The notes beneath the pieces were generated by a model that saw nothing but the letters and a program-made list of their open reading frames with translations, did no database searches and was not told the DNA's origin. This document shows positions 23,301 to 36,653 of a DNA stretch of 64,000 nucleotides, one piece after another (position 1 is the stretch's first letter; each line of letters starts with the position of its first letter). Source of the stretch: Henricia sp. BOLD:AAB3569 (taxonomy: Eukaryota; Echinodermata; Asteroidea; Spinulosida; Echinasteridae); contig JBBELK010001514.1 in NCBI GenBank assembly GCA_037783545.1, positions 1 through 64,000 of the forward strand, in the 5' to 3' direction. The position numbers were made by a program, and so were the translations under genes.

Positions 23301-26300
23301 CAGACAAACTTCCAATTTTGCCTGCTAAAACAGCTCTATATCCCAAACGTGTTGTGCAAATTTCAGCAATTTCCCGTTTAAACCGACAGAGTTATCGTCG
23401 AATCTAGCAAAAACTCCTTTTCGCACGAGCAGACGCCGCTTTCGTGAAACCTTGCGTCTGAAACGGTCGCTATTTTGGAACTGAAGGAATTGGCACACAA
23501 ACTTTCAATTCTGCCTGCTAAAACAACTCTATATCCCAAACGTGTTGTGCAAATTTCAGCAATTTCCCGTTTAAACCGACAGAGTTATCGTCGAATCTAG
23601 CAAAAACTCCCTGCCGGCGCAGTTTTCGCACAAGCAGACGCCGCTTTCGTGAAACCTTGCGTCTGAAACGGTCGCTATTTTGGAACTGAAGGAATTTGCA
23701 GACAAACTTCCAATTTCGCCTGCTAAAACAACTCTATATCCCAAACGTGTTGTGCACATTTCAGCAATTTCCCGTTTAAACCGACAGAGTTATCGTCGAA
23801 TCTAGCAAAAACTCCCTGCCGGCACAGTTTTCGCACGAGCAGACGCCGCTTTCGTGAAACCTTGCGTCTGAAACGGTCGCTATTTTGGAACTGAAGGAAT
23901 TGGCAGACAAACTTCCAATTTTGCCTGCTAAAACAACTCTATATCCCAAACGTGTTGTGCAAATTTCAGCAATTTCCCGTTTAAACCGACAGAGTTATCG
24001 TCGAATCTAGCAAAAACTCCCTGCAGGCACAGTTTTCGCACGAGCAGACGCCGCTTTCGTGAAACCTTGCGTCTGAAACGGTCGCTATTTTGGAACTGAA
24101 GGAATTGGCAGACAAACTTCCAATTTTGCCTGCTAAAACAACTCTATATCCCAAACGTGTTGTGCAAATTTCAGCAATTTCCCGTTTAAACCGACTGAGT
24201 TATCGTCGAATCTAGCAAAAACTCCTTTTCGCACGAGCAGACGCCGCTTTCGTGAAACCTTGCGTCTGAAACGGTCGCTATTTTGGAACTGAAGGAATTG
24301 GCAGACAAACTTCCAATTTTGTCTGCTAAAACAACTCTATATCCCAAACGTGTTGTGCAAATTTCAGCAATTTCCCGTTTAAACCGACAGAGTTATCGTC
24401 GAATCTAGCAAAAACTCCTTTTCGCACGAGCAGACGCCGCTTTCGTGAAACCTTGCGTCTGAAACGGTCGCTATTTTGGAACTGAAGGAATTGGCAGACA
24501 AACTTCCAATTTTGCCTGCTAAAACAACTCTATATCCCAAACGTGTTGTGCAAATTTCAGCAATTTCCCGTTTAAACTGACAGAGTTATCGTCGAATCTA
24601 GCAAAAACTCCCTGCCGGCACAGTTTTCGCACGAGCAGACGCCGCTTTCGTGAAACCTTGCGTCTGAAACGGTCGCTATTTTGGAACTGAGAGAATTTGC
24701 AGACAAACTTCCAATTTTGCCTGCTAAAACAACTCTATATCCCAAACGTGTTGTGCACATTTCAGCAATTTCCCGTTTAAACCGACAGAGTTATCGTCGA
24801 ATCTAGCAAAAAACTCCCTGCCGGCACAGTTTTCGCACAAGCAGACGCCGCTTTCGTGAAACCTTGCGTCTGAAACGGTCGCTATTTTGGAACTGAAGAA
24901 ATTTGCAGACAAACTTCCAATTTCGCCTGCTAAAACAACTCTATATCCCAAACGTGTTGTGCACATTTCAGCAATTTCCCGTTTAAACCGACAGAGTTAT
25001 CGTCGAATCTAGCAAAAACTCCCTGCCGGCACAGTTTTCGCACAAGCAGACGCCGCTTTCGTGAAACCTTGCGTCTGAAACGGTCGCTATTTTGGAACTG
25101 AAGGAATTGGCAGACAAACTTCCAATTTTGCCTGCTAAAACAACTCTATATCCCAAACGTGTTGTGCACATTTCAGCAATTTCCCGTTTAAACCGACAGA
25201 GTTATCGTCGAATCTAGCAAAAAACTCCCTGCCGGCACAGTTTTCGCACAAGCAGACGCCGCTTTCGTGAAACCTTGCGTCTGAAACGGTCGCTATTTTG
25301 GAACTGAAGAAATTTGCAGACAAACTTCCAATTTCGCCTGCTAAAACAACTCTATATCCCAAACGTGTTGTGCACATTTCAGCAATTTCCCGTTTAAACC
25401 GACAGAGTTATCGTCGAATCTAGCAAAAACTCCCTGCCGGCACAGTTTTCGCACAAGCAGACGCCGCTTTCGTGAAACCTTGCGTCTGAAACGGTCGCTA
25501 TTTTGGAACTGAAGGAATTGGCAGACAAACTTCCAATTTCGCCTGCTAAAACAACTCTATATCCCAAACGTGTTGTGCACATTTCAGCAATTTCCCGTTT
25601 AAACCGACAGAGTTATCGTCGAATCTAGCAAAAACTCCTTTTCGCACGAGCAGACGCCGCTTTCGTGAAACCTTGCGTCTGAAACGGTCGCTATTTTGGA
25701 ACTGAAGGAATTGGCAGACAAACTTCCAATTTTGCCTGCTAAAACAACTCTATATCCCAAACGTGTTGTGCAAATTTCAGCAATTTCCCGTTTAAACCGA
25801 CAGAGTTATCGTCGAATCTAGCAAAAACTCCTTTTCGCACGAGCAGACGCCGCTTTCGTGAAACCTTGCGTCTGAAACGGTCGCTATTTTGGAACTGAAG
25901 GAATTGGCACACAAACTTTCAATTCTGCCTGCTAAAACAACTCTATATCCCAAACGTGTTGTGCAAATTTCAGCAATTTCCCGTTTAAACCGACAGAGTT
26001 ATCGTCGAATCTAGCAAAAACTCCCTGCCGGCGCAGTTTTCGCACAAGCAGACGCCGCTTTCGTGAAACCTTGCGTCTGAAACGGTCGCTATTTTGGAAC
26101 TGAAGGAATTTGCAGACAAACTTCCAATTTCGCCTGCTAAAACAACTCTATATCCCAAACGTGTTGTGCACATTTCAGCAATTTCCCGTTTAAACCGACA
26201 GAGTTATCGTCGAATCTAGCAAAAACTCCCTGCCGGCACAGTTTTCGCACGAGCAGACGCCGCTTTCGTGAAACCTTGCGTCTGAAACGGTCGCTATTTT

Positions 26301-29300
26301 GGAACTGAAGGAATTGGCAGACAAACTTCCAATTTTGCCTGCTAAAACAACTCTATATCCCAAACGTGTTGTGCAAATTTCAGCAATTTCCCGTTTAAAC
26401 CGACAGAGTTATCGTCGAATCTAGCAAAAACTCCCTGCAGGCACAGTTTTCGCACGAGCAGACGCCGCTTTCGTGAAACCTTGCGTCTGAAACGGTCGCT
26501 ATTTTGGAACTGAAGGAATTGGCAGACAAACTTCCAATTTTGTCTGCTAAAACAACTCTATATCCCAAACGTGTTGTGCAAATTTCAGCAATTTCCCGTT
26601 TAAACCGACAGAGTTATCGTCGAATCTAGCAAAAACTCCTTTTCGCACGAGCAGACGCCGCTTTCGTGAAACCTTGCGTCTGAAACGGTCGCTATTTTGG
26701 AACTGAAGGAATTGGCAGACAAACTTCCAATTTTGCCTGCTAAAACAACTCTATATCCCAAACGTGTTGTGCAAATTTCAGCAATTTTCCGTTTAAACCG
26801 ACAGAGTTATCGTCGAATCTAGCAAAAACTCCCTGCCGGCACAGTTTTCGCACGAGCAGACGCCGCTTTCGTGAAACCTTGCGTCTGAAACGGTCGCTAT
26901 TTTGGAACTGAAGGAATTGGCGGACAAACTTCCAATTTTGCCTGCTAAAACAACTCTATATCCCAAACGTGTTGTGCAAATTTCAGCAATTTCCCGTTTA
27001 AACTGACAGAGTTATCGTCGAATCTAGCAAAAACTCCCTGCCGGCACAGTTTTCGCACGAGCAGACGCCGCTTTCGTGAATCCTTGCGTCTGAAACGGTC
27101 GCTATTTTGGAACTGAGAGAATTTGCAGACAAACTTCCAATTTTGCCTGCTAAAACAACTCTATATCCCAAACGTGTTGTGCACATTTCAGCAATTTCCC
27201 GTTTAAACCGACAGAGTTATCGTCGAATCTAGCAAAAAACTCCCTGCCGGCACAGTTTTCGCACAAGCAGACGCCGCTTTCGTAAAACCTTGCGTCTGAA
27301 ACGGTCGCTATTTTGGAACTGAAGGAATTTGCAGACAAACTTCCAATTTCGCCTGCTAAAACAACTCTATATCCCAAACGTGTTGTGCACATTTCAGCAA
27401 TTTCCCGTTTAAACCGACAGAGTTATCGTCGAATCTAGCAAAAACTCCCTGCCGGCACAGTTTTCGCACAAGCAGACGCCGCTTTCGTGAAACCTTGCGT
27501 CTGAAACGGTCGCTATTTTGGAACTGAAGGAATTGGCAGACAAACTTCCAATTTCGCCTGCTAAAACAACTCTATATCCCAAACGTGTTGTGCACATTTC
27601 AGCAATTTCCCGTTTAAACCGACAGAGTTATCGTCGAATCTAGCAAAAACTCCCTGCCGGCACAGTTTTCGCACGAGCAGACGCCGCTTTCGTGAAACCT
27701 TGCGTCTGAAACGGTCGCTATTTTGGAACTGAAGGAATTGGCAGACAAACTTCCAATTTTGCCTGCTAAAACAACTCTATATCCCAAACGTGTTGTGCAA
27801 ATTTCAGCAATTTCCCGTTTAAACCGACAGAGTTATCGTCGAATCTAGCAAAAACTCCTTTTCGCACGAGCAGACGCCGCTTTCGTGAAACCTTGCGTCT
27901 GAAACGGTCGCTATTTTGGAACTGAAGGAATTGGCAGACAAACTTCCAATTTTGTCTGCTAAAACAACTCTATATCCCAAACGTGTTGTGCAAATTTCAG
28001 CAATTTCCCGTTTAAACCGACAGAGTTATCGTCGAATCTAGCAAAAACTCCCTGCCGGCGCAGTTTTCGCACAAGCAGACGCCGCTTTCGTGAAACCTTG
28101 CGTCTGAAACGGTCGCTATTTTGGAACTGAAGGAATTTGCAGACAAACTTCCAATTTCGCCTGCTAAAACAACTCTATATCCCAAACGTGTTGTGCACAT
28201 TTCAGCAATTTCCCGTTTAAACCGACAGAGTTATCGTCGAATCTAGCAAAAACTCCCTGCCGGCACAGTTTTCGCACGAGCAGACGCCGCTTTCGTGAAA
28301 CCTTGCGTCTGAAACGGTCGCTATTTTGGAACTGAAGGAATTGGCAGACAAACTTCCAATTTTGCCTGCTAAAACAACTCTATATCCCAAACGTGTTGTG
28401 CAAATTTCAGCAATTTCCCGTTTAAACCGACAGAGTTATCGTCGAATCTAGCAAAAACTCCTTTTCGCACGAGCAGACGCCGCTTTCGTGAAACCTTGCG
28501 TCTGAAACGGTCGCTATTTTGGAACTGAAGGAATTGGCAGACAAACTTCCAATTTTGTCTGCTAAAACAACTCTATATCCCAAACGTGTTGTGCAAATTT
28601 CAGCAATTTTCCGTTTAAACCGACAGAGTTATCGTCGAATCTAGCAAAAACTCCTTTTCGCACGAGCAGCCGCCGCTTTCGTGAAACCTTGCGTCTGAAA
28701 CGGTCGCTATTTTGGAACTGAAGGAATTGGCAGACAAACTTCCAATTTTGCCTGCTAAAACAACTCTATATCCCAAACGTGTTGTGCAAATTTCAGCAAT
28801 TTTCCGTTTAAACCGACAGAGTTATCGTCGAATCTAGCAAAAACTCCCTGCCGGCACAGTTTTCGCACGAGCAGACGCCGCTTTCGTGAAACCTTGCGTC
28901 TGAAACGGTCGCTATTTTGGAACTGAAGGAATTGGCGGACAAACTTCCAATTTTGCCTGCTAAAACAACTCTATATCCCAAACGTGTTGTGCAAATTTCA
29001 GCAATTTCCCGTTTAAACTGACAGAGTTATCGTCGAATCTAGCAAAAACTCCCTGCCGGCACAGTTTTCGCACGAGCAGACGCCGCTTTCGTGAAACCTT
29101 GCGTTTGAAACGGTCGCTATTTTGGAACTGAGAGAATTTGCAGACAAACTTCCAATTTTGCCTGCTAAAACAACTCTATATCCCAAACGTGTTGTGCACA
29201 TTTCAGCAATTTCCCGTTTAAACCAACAGAGTTATCGTCGAATCTAGCAAAAAACTCCCTGCCGGCACAGTTTTCGCACAAGCAGACGCCGCTTTCGTGA

Positions 29301-29407
29301 AACCTTGCGTCTGAAACGGTCGGTATTTTGGAACTGAAGGAATTTGCAGACAAACTTCCAATTTCGCCTGCTAAAACAACTCTATATCCCAAACGTGTTG
29401 TGCACAT
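20373..29407 (+). repeat. Satellite A decamer higher-order repeat series, ~2.0 kb
   Basis: Equivalent landmark monomers (ACTGACAG long form followed by GGAACTGAGAGAATTTG) occur at 20373, 22569, 24572, 26998 and 29013. The steps are 2,196, 2,003, 2,426 and 2,015 bp. Each fits ten, eleven or twelve monomers with varying numbers of 12-bp segments. The 2,426-bp step is explained by an extra 411-bp dimer at about 25135-25545. The GAAGAAATTTG variant at 22892 and 24895 confirms the 2,003-bp step. The block shows both homogenisation at the multi-monomer scale and continuing local gain of units. Confidence 0.8.
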
Positions 29408-30999
29408 TTCAGCAATTTCCCGTTTAAACCGACAGAGTTATCGTCGAATCTAGCAAAAACTCCCTGCCGGCACAGTTTTCGCACGAGCAGACGCCGCTTT
29501 CGTGAAACCTTGCGTCTGAAACGGTCGCTATTTTGGAACTGAAGGAATTGGCAGACAAACTTCCAATTTTGTCTGCTAAAACAACTCTATATCCCAAACG
29601 TGTTGTGCAAATTTCAGCAATTTCCCGTTTAAACCGACAGAGTTATCGTCGAATCTAGCAAAAACTCCTTTTCGCACGAGCAGACGCCGCTTTCGTGAAA
29701 CCTTGCGTCTGAAACGGTCGCTATTTTGGAACTGAAGAAATTGGCAGACAAACTTCCAATTTTGCCTCCTAAAACAACTCTATATCCCAAACGTGTTGTG
29801 CAAATTTCAGCAATTTCCCGTTTAAACCGACAGAGTTATCGTCGAATCTAGCAAAAACTCCTTTTCGCACGAGCAGACGCCGCTTTCGTGAAACCTTGCG
29901 TCTGAAACGGTCGCTATTTTGGAACTGAAGGAATTGGCAGACAAACTTCCAATTTTGCCTGCTGAAACAACTCTATATCCCAAACGTGTTGTGCAAATTT
30001 CAGCAATTTCCCGTTTAAACCGACAGAGTTATCGTCGAATCTAGCAAAAACTCCTTTTCGCACGAGCAGACGCCGCTTTCGTGAAACCTTGCGGCTGAAA
30101 CGGTCGCTATTTTGGAACTGAAGGAATTGGCAGACAAACTTCCAATTTTGCCTGCTAAAACAACTCTATATCCCAAACGTGTTGTGCAAATTTCAGCAAT
30201 TTCCCGTTTAAACCGACAGAGTTATCGTCTAATCTAGCAAAAACTCCCTGCCGGCACAGTTTTCGCACGAGCAGACGCCGCTTTCGTGAAACCTTGCGTC
30301 TGAAACGGTCGCTATTTTGGAACTGAAGGAATTGGCACACAAACTTTCAATTATGCCTGCTAAAACAACTCTATATCCCAAACGTGTTGTGCAAATTTCA
30401 GCTATTTCCCGTTTAAACCGACAGAGTTATCGTCGAATCTAGCAAAAACTCCCTGCCGGCGCAGTTTTCGCACAAGCAGACGCCGCTTTCGTGAAACCTT
30501 GCGTCTGAAACGGTCGCTATTTTGGAACTGAAGGAATTTGCAGACAAACTTCCAATTTCGCCTGCTAAAACAACTCTATATCCCAAACGTGTTGTGCACA
30601 TTTCAGCAATTTCACGTTTAAACCGACAGAGTTATCGTCGAATCTAGCAAAAACTCCCTGCCGGCACAGTTTTCGCACGAGCAGACGCCGCTTTCGTGAA
30701 ACCTTGCGTCTGAAACGGTCGCTATTTTGGAACTGAAGGAATTGGCAGACAAACTTCCAATTTTGTCTGCTAAAACAACTCTATATCCCAAACGTGTTGT
30801 GCAAATTTCAGCAATTTCCCGTTTAAACCGACAGAGTTATCGTCGAATCTAGCAAAAACTCCTTTTCGCACGAGCAGACGCCGCATTCGTGAAACCTTGC
30901 GTCTGAAACGGTCGCTATTTTGGAACTGAAGGAATTGGCAGACAAACTTCCAATTTTGCCTGCTAAAACAACTCTATATCCCAAACGTGTTGTGCAAAT

Positions 31000-33490
31000 T
31001 TCAGCAATTTCCCGTTTAAACCGACAGAGTTATCGTCGAATCTAGCAAAAACTCCATGCAGGCACAGTTTTCGCACGAGCAGACGCCGCTTTCGTGAAAC
31101 CTTGCGTCTGAAACGGTCGCTATTTTGGAACTGAGAGAATTTGCAGACAAACTTCAAATTTTGCCTGCTAAAACAACTCTATATCCCAAACGTGTTGTGC
31201 ACATTTCAGCAATTTCACGTTTAAACCGACAGAGTTATCGTCGAATCTAGCAAAAACTCCCTGCCGGCACAGTTTTCGCACGAGCAGACGCCGCTTTCGT
31301 GAAACCTTGCGTCTGAAACGGTCGCTATTTTGGAACTGAAGGAATTGGCAGACAAACTTCCAATTTTGTCTGCTAAAACAACTCTATATCCCAAACGTGT
31401 TGTGCAAATTTCAGCAATTTCCCGTTTAAACCGACAGAGTTATCGTCGAATCTAGCAAAAACTCCTTTTCGCACGAGCAGACGCCGCATTCGTGAAACCT
31501 TGCGTCTGAAACGGTCGCTATTTTGGAACTGAAGGAATTGGCAGACAAACTTCCAATTTTGCCTGCTAAAACAACTCTATATCCCAAACGTGTTGTGCAA
31601 ATTTCAGCAATTTCCCGTTTAAACCGACAGAGTTATCGTCGAATCTAGCAAAAACTCCATGCAGGCACAGTTTTCGCACGAGCAGACGCCGCTTTCGTGA
31701 AACCTTGCGTCTGAAACGGTCGCTATTTTGGAACTGAGAGAATTTGCAGACAAACTTCCAATTTTGCCTGCTAAAACAACTCTATATCCCAAACGTGTTG
31801 TGCACATTTCAGCAATTTCCCGTTTAAACTGACAGAGTTATCGTCGAAACTAGCAAAAACTCCCTGCCGGCACAGTTTTCGCACGAGCAGACGCCGCTTT
31901 CGTGAAACCTTGCGTCTGAAACGGTCGCTATTTTGGAACTGAGAGAATTTGCAGACAAACTTCCAATTTTGCCTGCTAAAACAACTCTATATCCCAAACG
32001 TGTTGTGCACATTTCAGCAATTTCCCGTTTAAACCGACAGAGTTATCGTCGAATCTAGCAAAAAACTCCCTGCCGGCACAGTTTTCGCACAAGCAGACGC
32101 CGCTTTCGTGAAACCTTGCGTCTGAAACGGTCGCTATTTTGGAACTGAAGGAATTTGCAGACAAACTTCCAATTTCGCCTGCTAAAACAACTCTATATCC
32201 CAAACGTGTTGTGCACATTTCAGCAATTTCCCGTTTAAACCGACAGAGTTATCGTCGAATCTAGCAAAAACTCCATGCAGGCACAGTTTTCGCACGAGCA
32301 GACGCCGCTTTCGTGAAACCTTGCGTCTGAAACGGTCGCTATTTTGGAACTGAGAGAATTTGCAGACAAACTTCAAATTTTGCCTGCTAAAACAACTCTA
32401 TATCCCAAACGTGTTGTGCACATTTCAGCAATTTCACGTTTAAACCGACAGAGTTATCGTCGAATCTAGCAAAAACTCCCTGCCGGCACAGTTTTCGCAC
32501 GAGCAGACGCCGCTTTCGTGAAACCTTGCGTCTGAAACGGTCGCTATTTTGGAACTGGAGGAATTGGCAGACAAACTTCCAATTTTGTCTGCTAAAACAA
32601 CTCTATATCCCAAACGTGTTGTGCAAATTTCAGCAATTTCCCGTTTAAACCGACAGAGTTATCGTCGAATCTAGCAAAAACTCCTTTTCGCACGAGCAGA
32701 CGCCGCATTCGTGAAACCTTGCGTCTGAAACGGTCGCTATTTTGGAACTGAAGGAATTGGCAGACAAACTTCCAATTTTGCCTGCTAAAACAACTCTATA
32801 TCCCAAACGTGTTGTGCAAATTTCAGCAATTTCCCGTTTAAACCGACAGAGTTATCGTCGAATCTAGTAAAAACTCCATGCAGGCACAGTTTTCGCACGA
32901 GCAGACGCCGCTTTCGTGAAACCTTGCGTCTGAAACGGTCGCTATTTTGGAACTGAGAGAATTTGCAGACAAACTTCCAATTTTGCCTGCTAAAACAACT
33001 CTATATCCCAAACGTGTTGTGCACATTTCAGCAATTTCCCGTTTAAACTGACAGAGTTATCGTCGAATCTAGCAAAAACTCCCTGCCGGCACAGTTTTCG
33101 CACGAGCAGACGCCGCTTTCGTGAAACCTTGCGTCTGAAACGGTCGCTATTTTGGAACTGAGAGAATTTGCAGACAAACTTCCAATTTTGCCTGCTAAAA
33201 CAACTCTATATCCCAAACGTGTTGTGCACATTTCAGCAATTTCCCGTTTAAACCGACAGAGTTATCGTCGAATCTAGCAAAAAACTCCCTGCCGGCACAG
33301 TTTTCGCACAAGCAGACGCCGCTTTCGTGAAACCTTGCGTCTGAAACGGTCGCTATTTTGGAACTGAAGGAATTTGCAGACAAACTTCCAATTTCGCCTG
33401 CTAAAACAACTCTATATCCCAAACGTGTTGTGCACATTTCAGCAATTTCCCGTTTAAACCGACAGAGTTATCGTCGAATCTAGCAAAAAC
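31000..33490 (+). repeat. Satellite A hexamer higher-order repeat, 1,219 bp
   Basis: Two copies of a six-monomer block are offset by exactly 1,219 bp. Shared private marks include TTTCACGTTT at 31214 and 32433, ACTTCAAATTTTG near 31149 and 32368, and CCATGCAGG near 31054 and 32275. A related hexamer with a 1,206-bp step runs from about 34058 to 35452. This right-hand part of the array (about 30.1-36.3 kb) carries marks absent further left (ATGCAGG, GCCGCATTCG, TTCACGTTT), so it forms its own subfamily domain next to the junction. Confidence 0.8.
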
Positions 33491-36300
33491 TCCCTGCCGG
33501 CACAGTTTTCGCACGAGCAGACGCCGCTTTCGTGAAACCTTGCGTCTGAAACGGTCGCTATTTTGGAACTGAAGGAATTGGCAGACAAACTTCCAATTTT
33601 GCCTGCTAAAACAACTCTATATCCCAAACGTGTTGTGCAAATTTCAGCAATTTCCCGTTTAAACCGACAGAGTTATCGTCGAAGCTAGCAAAAACTCCTT
33701 TTCGCACGAGCAGACGCCGCTTTCGTGAAACCTTGCGTCTGAAACGGTCGCTATTTTGGAACTGAGAGAATTTGCAGACAAACTTCCAATTTTGCCTGCT
33801 AAAACAACTCTATATCCCAAACGTGTTGTGCACATTTCAGCAAATTTCCCGTTTAAACCGACAAAGTTATCGTCGAATCTAGCAAAAACTCCCTGCCGGC
33901 ACAGTTTTCGCACGAGCAGACGCCGCTTTCGTGAAACCTTGCGTCTGAAACGGTCGCTATTTTGGAACTGAAGGAATTGGCACACAAACTTTCAATTATG
34001 CCTGCTAAAACAACTCTATATCCCAAACGAGTTGTGCAAATTTCAGCAATTTCCCGTTTAAACCGACAGAGTTATCGTCGAATCTAGCAAAAACTCCCTG
34101 CCGGCGCAGTTTTCGCACAAGCAGACGCCGCTTTCGTGAAACCTTGCGTCTGAAACGGTCGCTATTTTGGAACTGAAGGAATTTGCAGACAAACTTCCAA
34201 TTTCGCCTGCTAAAACAACTCTATATCCCAAACGTGTTGTGCACATTTCAGCAATTTCACGTTTAAACCGACAGAGTTATCGTCGAATCTAGCAAAAACT
34301 CCCTGCCGGCACAGTTTTCGCACGAGCAGACGCCGCTTTCGTGAAACCTTGCGTCTGAAACGGTCGCTATTTTGGAACTGAAGGAATTGGCAGACAAACT
34401 TCCAATTTTGTCTGCTAAAACAACTCTATATCCCAAACGTGTTGTGCAAATTTCAGCAATTTCCCGTTTAAACCGACATAGTTATCGTCGAATCTAGCAA
34501 AAACTCCTTTTCGCACGAGCAGACGCCGCATTCGTGAAACCTTGCGTCTGAAACGGTCGCTATTTTGGAACTGAAGGAATTGGCAGACAAACTTCCAATT
34601 TTGCCTGCTAAAACAACTCTATATCCCAAACGTGTTGTGCAAATTTCAGCAATTTCCCGTTTAAACCGACAGAGTTATCGTCGAATCTAGCAAAAACTCC
34701 ATGCAGGCACAGTTTTCGCACGAGCAGACGCCGCTTTCGTGAAACCTTGCGTCTGAAACGGTCGCTATTTTGGAACTGAAGGAATTGGCAGACAAACTTC
34801 CAATTTTGCCTGCTAAAACAACTCTATATCCCAAACGTGTTGTGCAAATTTCAGCAATTTCCCGTTTAAACCGACAGAGTTATCGTCGAATCTAGCAAAA
34901 ACTCCTTTTCGCACGAGCAGACGCCGCTTTCGTGAAACCTTGCGGCTGAAACGGTCGCTATTTTGGAACTGAAGGAATTGGCAGACAAACTTCCAATTTT
35001 GCCTGCTAAAACAACTCTATATCCCAAACGTGTTGTGCAAATTTCAGCAATTTCCCGTTTAAACCGACAGAGTTATCGTCGAATCTAGCAAAAACTCCCT
35101 GCCGGCACAGTTTTCGCACGAGCAGACGCCGCTTTCGTGAAACCTTGCGTCTGAAACGGTCGCTATTTTGGAACTGAAGGAATTGGCACACAAACTTTCA
35201 ATTATGCCTGCTAAAACAACTCTATATCCCAAACGTGTTGTGCAAATTTCAGCAATTTCCCGTTTAAACCGACAGAGTTATCGTCGAATCTAGCAAAAAC
35301 TCCCTGCCGGCGCAGTTTTCGCACAAGCAGACGCCGCTTTCGTGAAACCTTGCGTCTGAAACGGTCGCTATTTTGGAACTGAAGGAATTTGCAGACAAAC
35401 TTCCAATTTCGCCTGCTAAAACAACTCTATATCCCAAACGTGTTGTGCACATTTCAGCAATTTCACGTTTAAACCGACAGAGTTATCGTCGAATCTAGCA
35501 AAAACTCCCTGCCGGCACAGTTTTCGCACGAGCAGACGCCGCTTTCGTGAAACCTTGCGTCTGAAACGGTCGCTATTTTGGAACTGAAGGAATTGGCAGA
35601 CAAACTTCCAATTTTGTATGCTAAAACAACTCTATATCCCAAACGTGTTGTGCAAATTTCAGCAATTTCCCGTTTAAACCGACAGAGTTATCGTCGAATC
35701 TAGCAAAAACTCCTTTTCGCACGAGCAGACGCCGCATTCGTGAAACCTTGCGTCTGAAACGGTCGCTATTTTGGAACTGAAGGAATTGGCAGACAAACTT
35801 CCAATTTTGCCTGCTAAAACAACTCTATATCCCAAACGTGTTGTGCAAATTTCAGCAATTTCCCGTTTAAACCGACAGAGTTATCGTCGAATCTAGCAAA
35901 AACTCCATGCAGGCACAGTTTTCGCACGAGCAGACGCCGCTTTCGTGAAACCTTGCGTCTGAAACGGTCGCTATTTTGGAACTGAAGGAATTGGCAGACA
36001 AACTTCCAATTTTGCTTGCTAAAACAACTCTATATCCCAAACGTGTTGTGCAAATTTCAGCAATTTCCCGTTTAAACCGACAGAGTTATCGTCGAATCTA
36101 GCAAAAACTCCCTGCCGGCACAGTTTTCGCACGAGCAGACGCCGCTTTCGTGAAACCTTGCGTCTGAAACGGTCGCTATTTTGGAACTGAAGGAATTGGC
36201 GGACAAACTTCCAATTTTGCCTGCTAAAACAACTCTATATCCCAAACGTGTTGTGCAAATTTCAGCAATTTCCCGTTTAAACTGACAGGCCCGTATTCTG

Positions 36301-36360
36301 AAGTCTGGTTTAGTTAAACTCGAGTTTAAATTTAAACTCGAGTTTAACTAAACTAGACTT
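36301..36360. repeat. 60-bp near-perfect palindrome
   Basis: The two 30-bp arms, 36301-36330 and 36331-36360, are reverse complements with no spacer, centred on AAATTT. Twenty-nine of 30 pairs match; the mismatch involves the G at 36307 and the T at 36354. Each arm contains CTCGAG flanked by GTTTAA-type motifs. It lies 13 bp inside the putative transposon terminus, where subterminal transposase-binding or foldback structures are common. Confidence 0.9.
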
Positions 36361-36480
36361 AAACCTGAACTCCAGTCTAAGTCTGGTTTAAATCTTTTCC
36401 TGTTTCTGAAAGTCAGGTTTAACTAAACTTGAGTCTAAGTCTAGTCTAACTGTTAAACCTTGGTTTAAAGTTAAACTCTG
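36361..36480 (+). repeat. Subterminal GTTTAA/GTCTAA-rich repeats
   Basis: This stretch contains many short direct and inverted copies of GGTTTAA, TTAAACC, GTCTAAGTCT and AACTAAACT. The part from 36404 (TTCTGAAAGTCAGGTTTAAC) imperfectly repeats the element's own start at 36296 (TTCTGAAGTCTGGTTTAG), about 108 bp away. Together with the palindrome before it, this gives a structured terminus of about 190 bp. I see no coding potential. Confidence 0.75.
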
Positions 36481-36653
36481 CTTTATTTGGCATGGAGATC
36501 TACTGCACATGCTCAGTTGTACCAGGGTTGCATACATGTACATATTGCACATCCTCCACTTAGTGCACACTGCCTGCACAGCAAGTACTACAATAGCTCA
36601 GTGTACATGTACTATTGTCTTGTTTCCAGCAGTGAGGCTAAATTAAAACAAAA
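36481..36653 (+). other. Leader upstream of the Myb/SANT-like ORF
   Basis: This is non-repetitive sequence between the subterminal repeats and the ATG. It holds two short palindromes around ATGTACAT (near 36534) and GTACATGTAC (36603-36612). A pyrimidine-rich TTGTCTTGTTTCCAG ending at 36629 resembles a splice acceptor, so an intron in the 5' untranslated region is possible, though no matching donor is evident. No convincing TATA box was found. Short ORFs on both strands here show no family resemblance. Confidence 0.4.

Larger units (their letters stand above)
1..36287 (+). repeat. Satellite A tandem array (193/205-bp monomers)
   Basis: This is an uninterrupted head-to-tail array of about 180 monomers; it continues beyond the left edge of the window. 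Taking TCTAGCA as the monomer start, successive starts fall at 1, 194, 387, 592, 798, 1003, 1196, 1401, 1594, 1787, 1980, 2186 and 2391, giving steps of 193, 205 or 206 bp. Neighbouring copies differ by only a few substitutions, so the array is strongly homogenised. No other repeat, transposon or gene interrupts it. Since 193 and 205 are both 1 modulo 3, no reading frame can stay open across copies, and the many 60-80-residue minus-strand ORFs here are repeats of one chance frame. I do not recognise the family by name. Function is unknown; a centromeric or pericentromeric location is only an inference from array size and higher-order structure. Confidence 0.97.

Noticed and set aside
362-35452. 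Dozens of 60-80-residue minus-strand ORFs, such as the one at 362-550, and a 108-residue one at 33659-33985
   Set aside because: They are the same chance frame repeated once per satellite A monomer. Monomer lengths are not multiples of three, so frames break at each junction, and there is no family resemblance.
36281-36290. A target-site duplication at the left end of the transposon fragment
   Set aside because: The bases before GGCCCG are ACA or GACA, not the TWA expected for typical PIF/Harbinger insertions, and the other end is missing, so no duplication can be shown.
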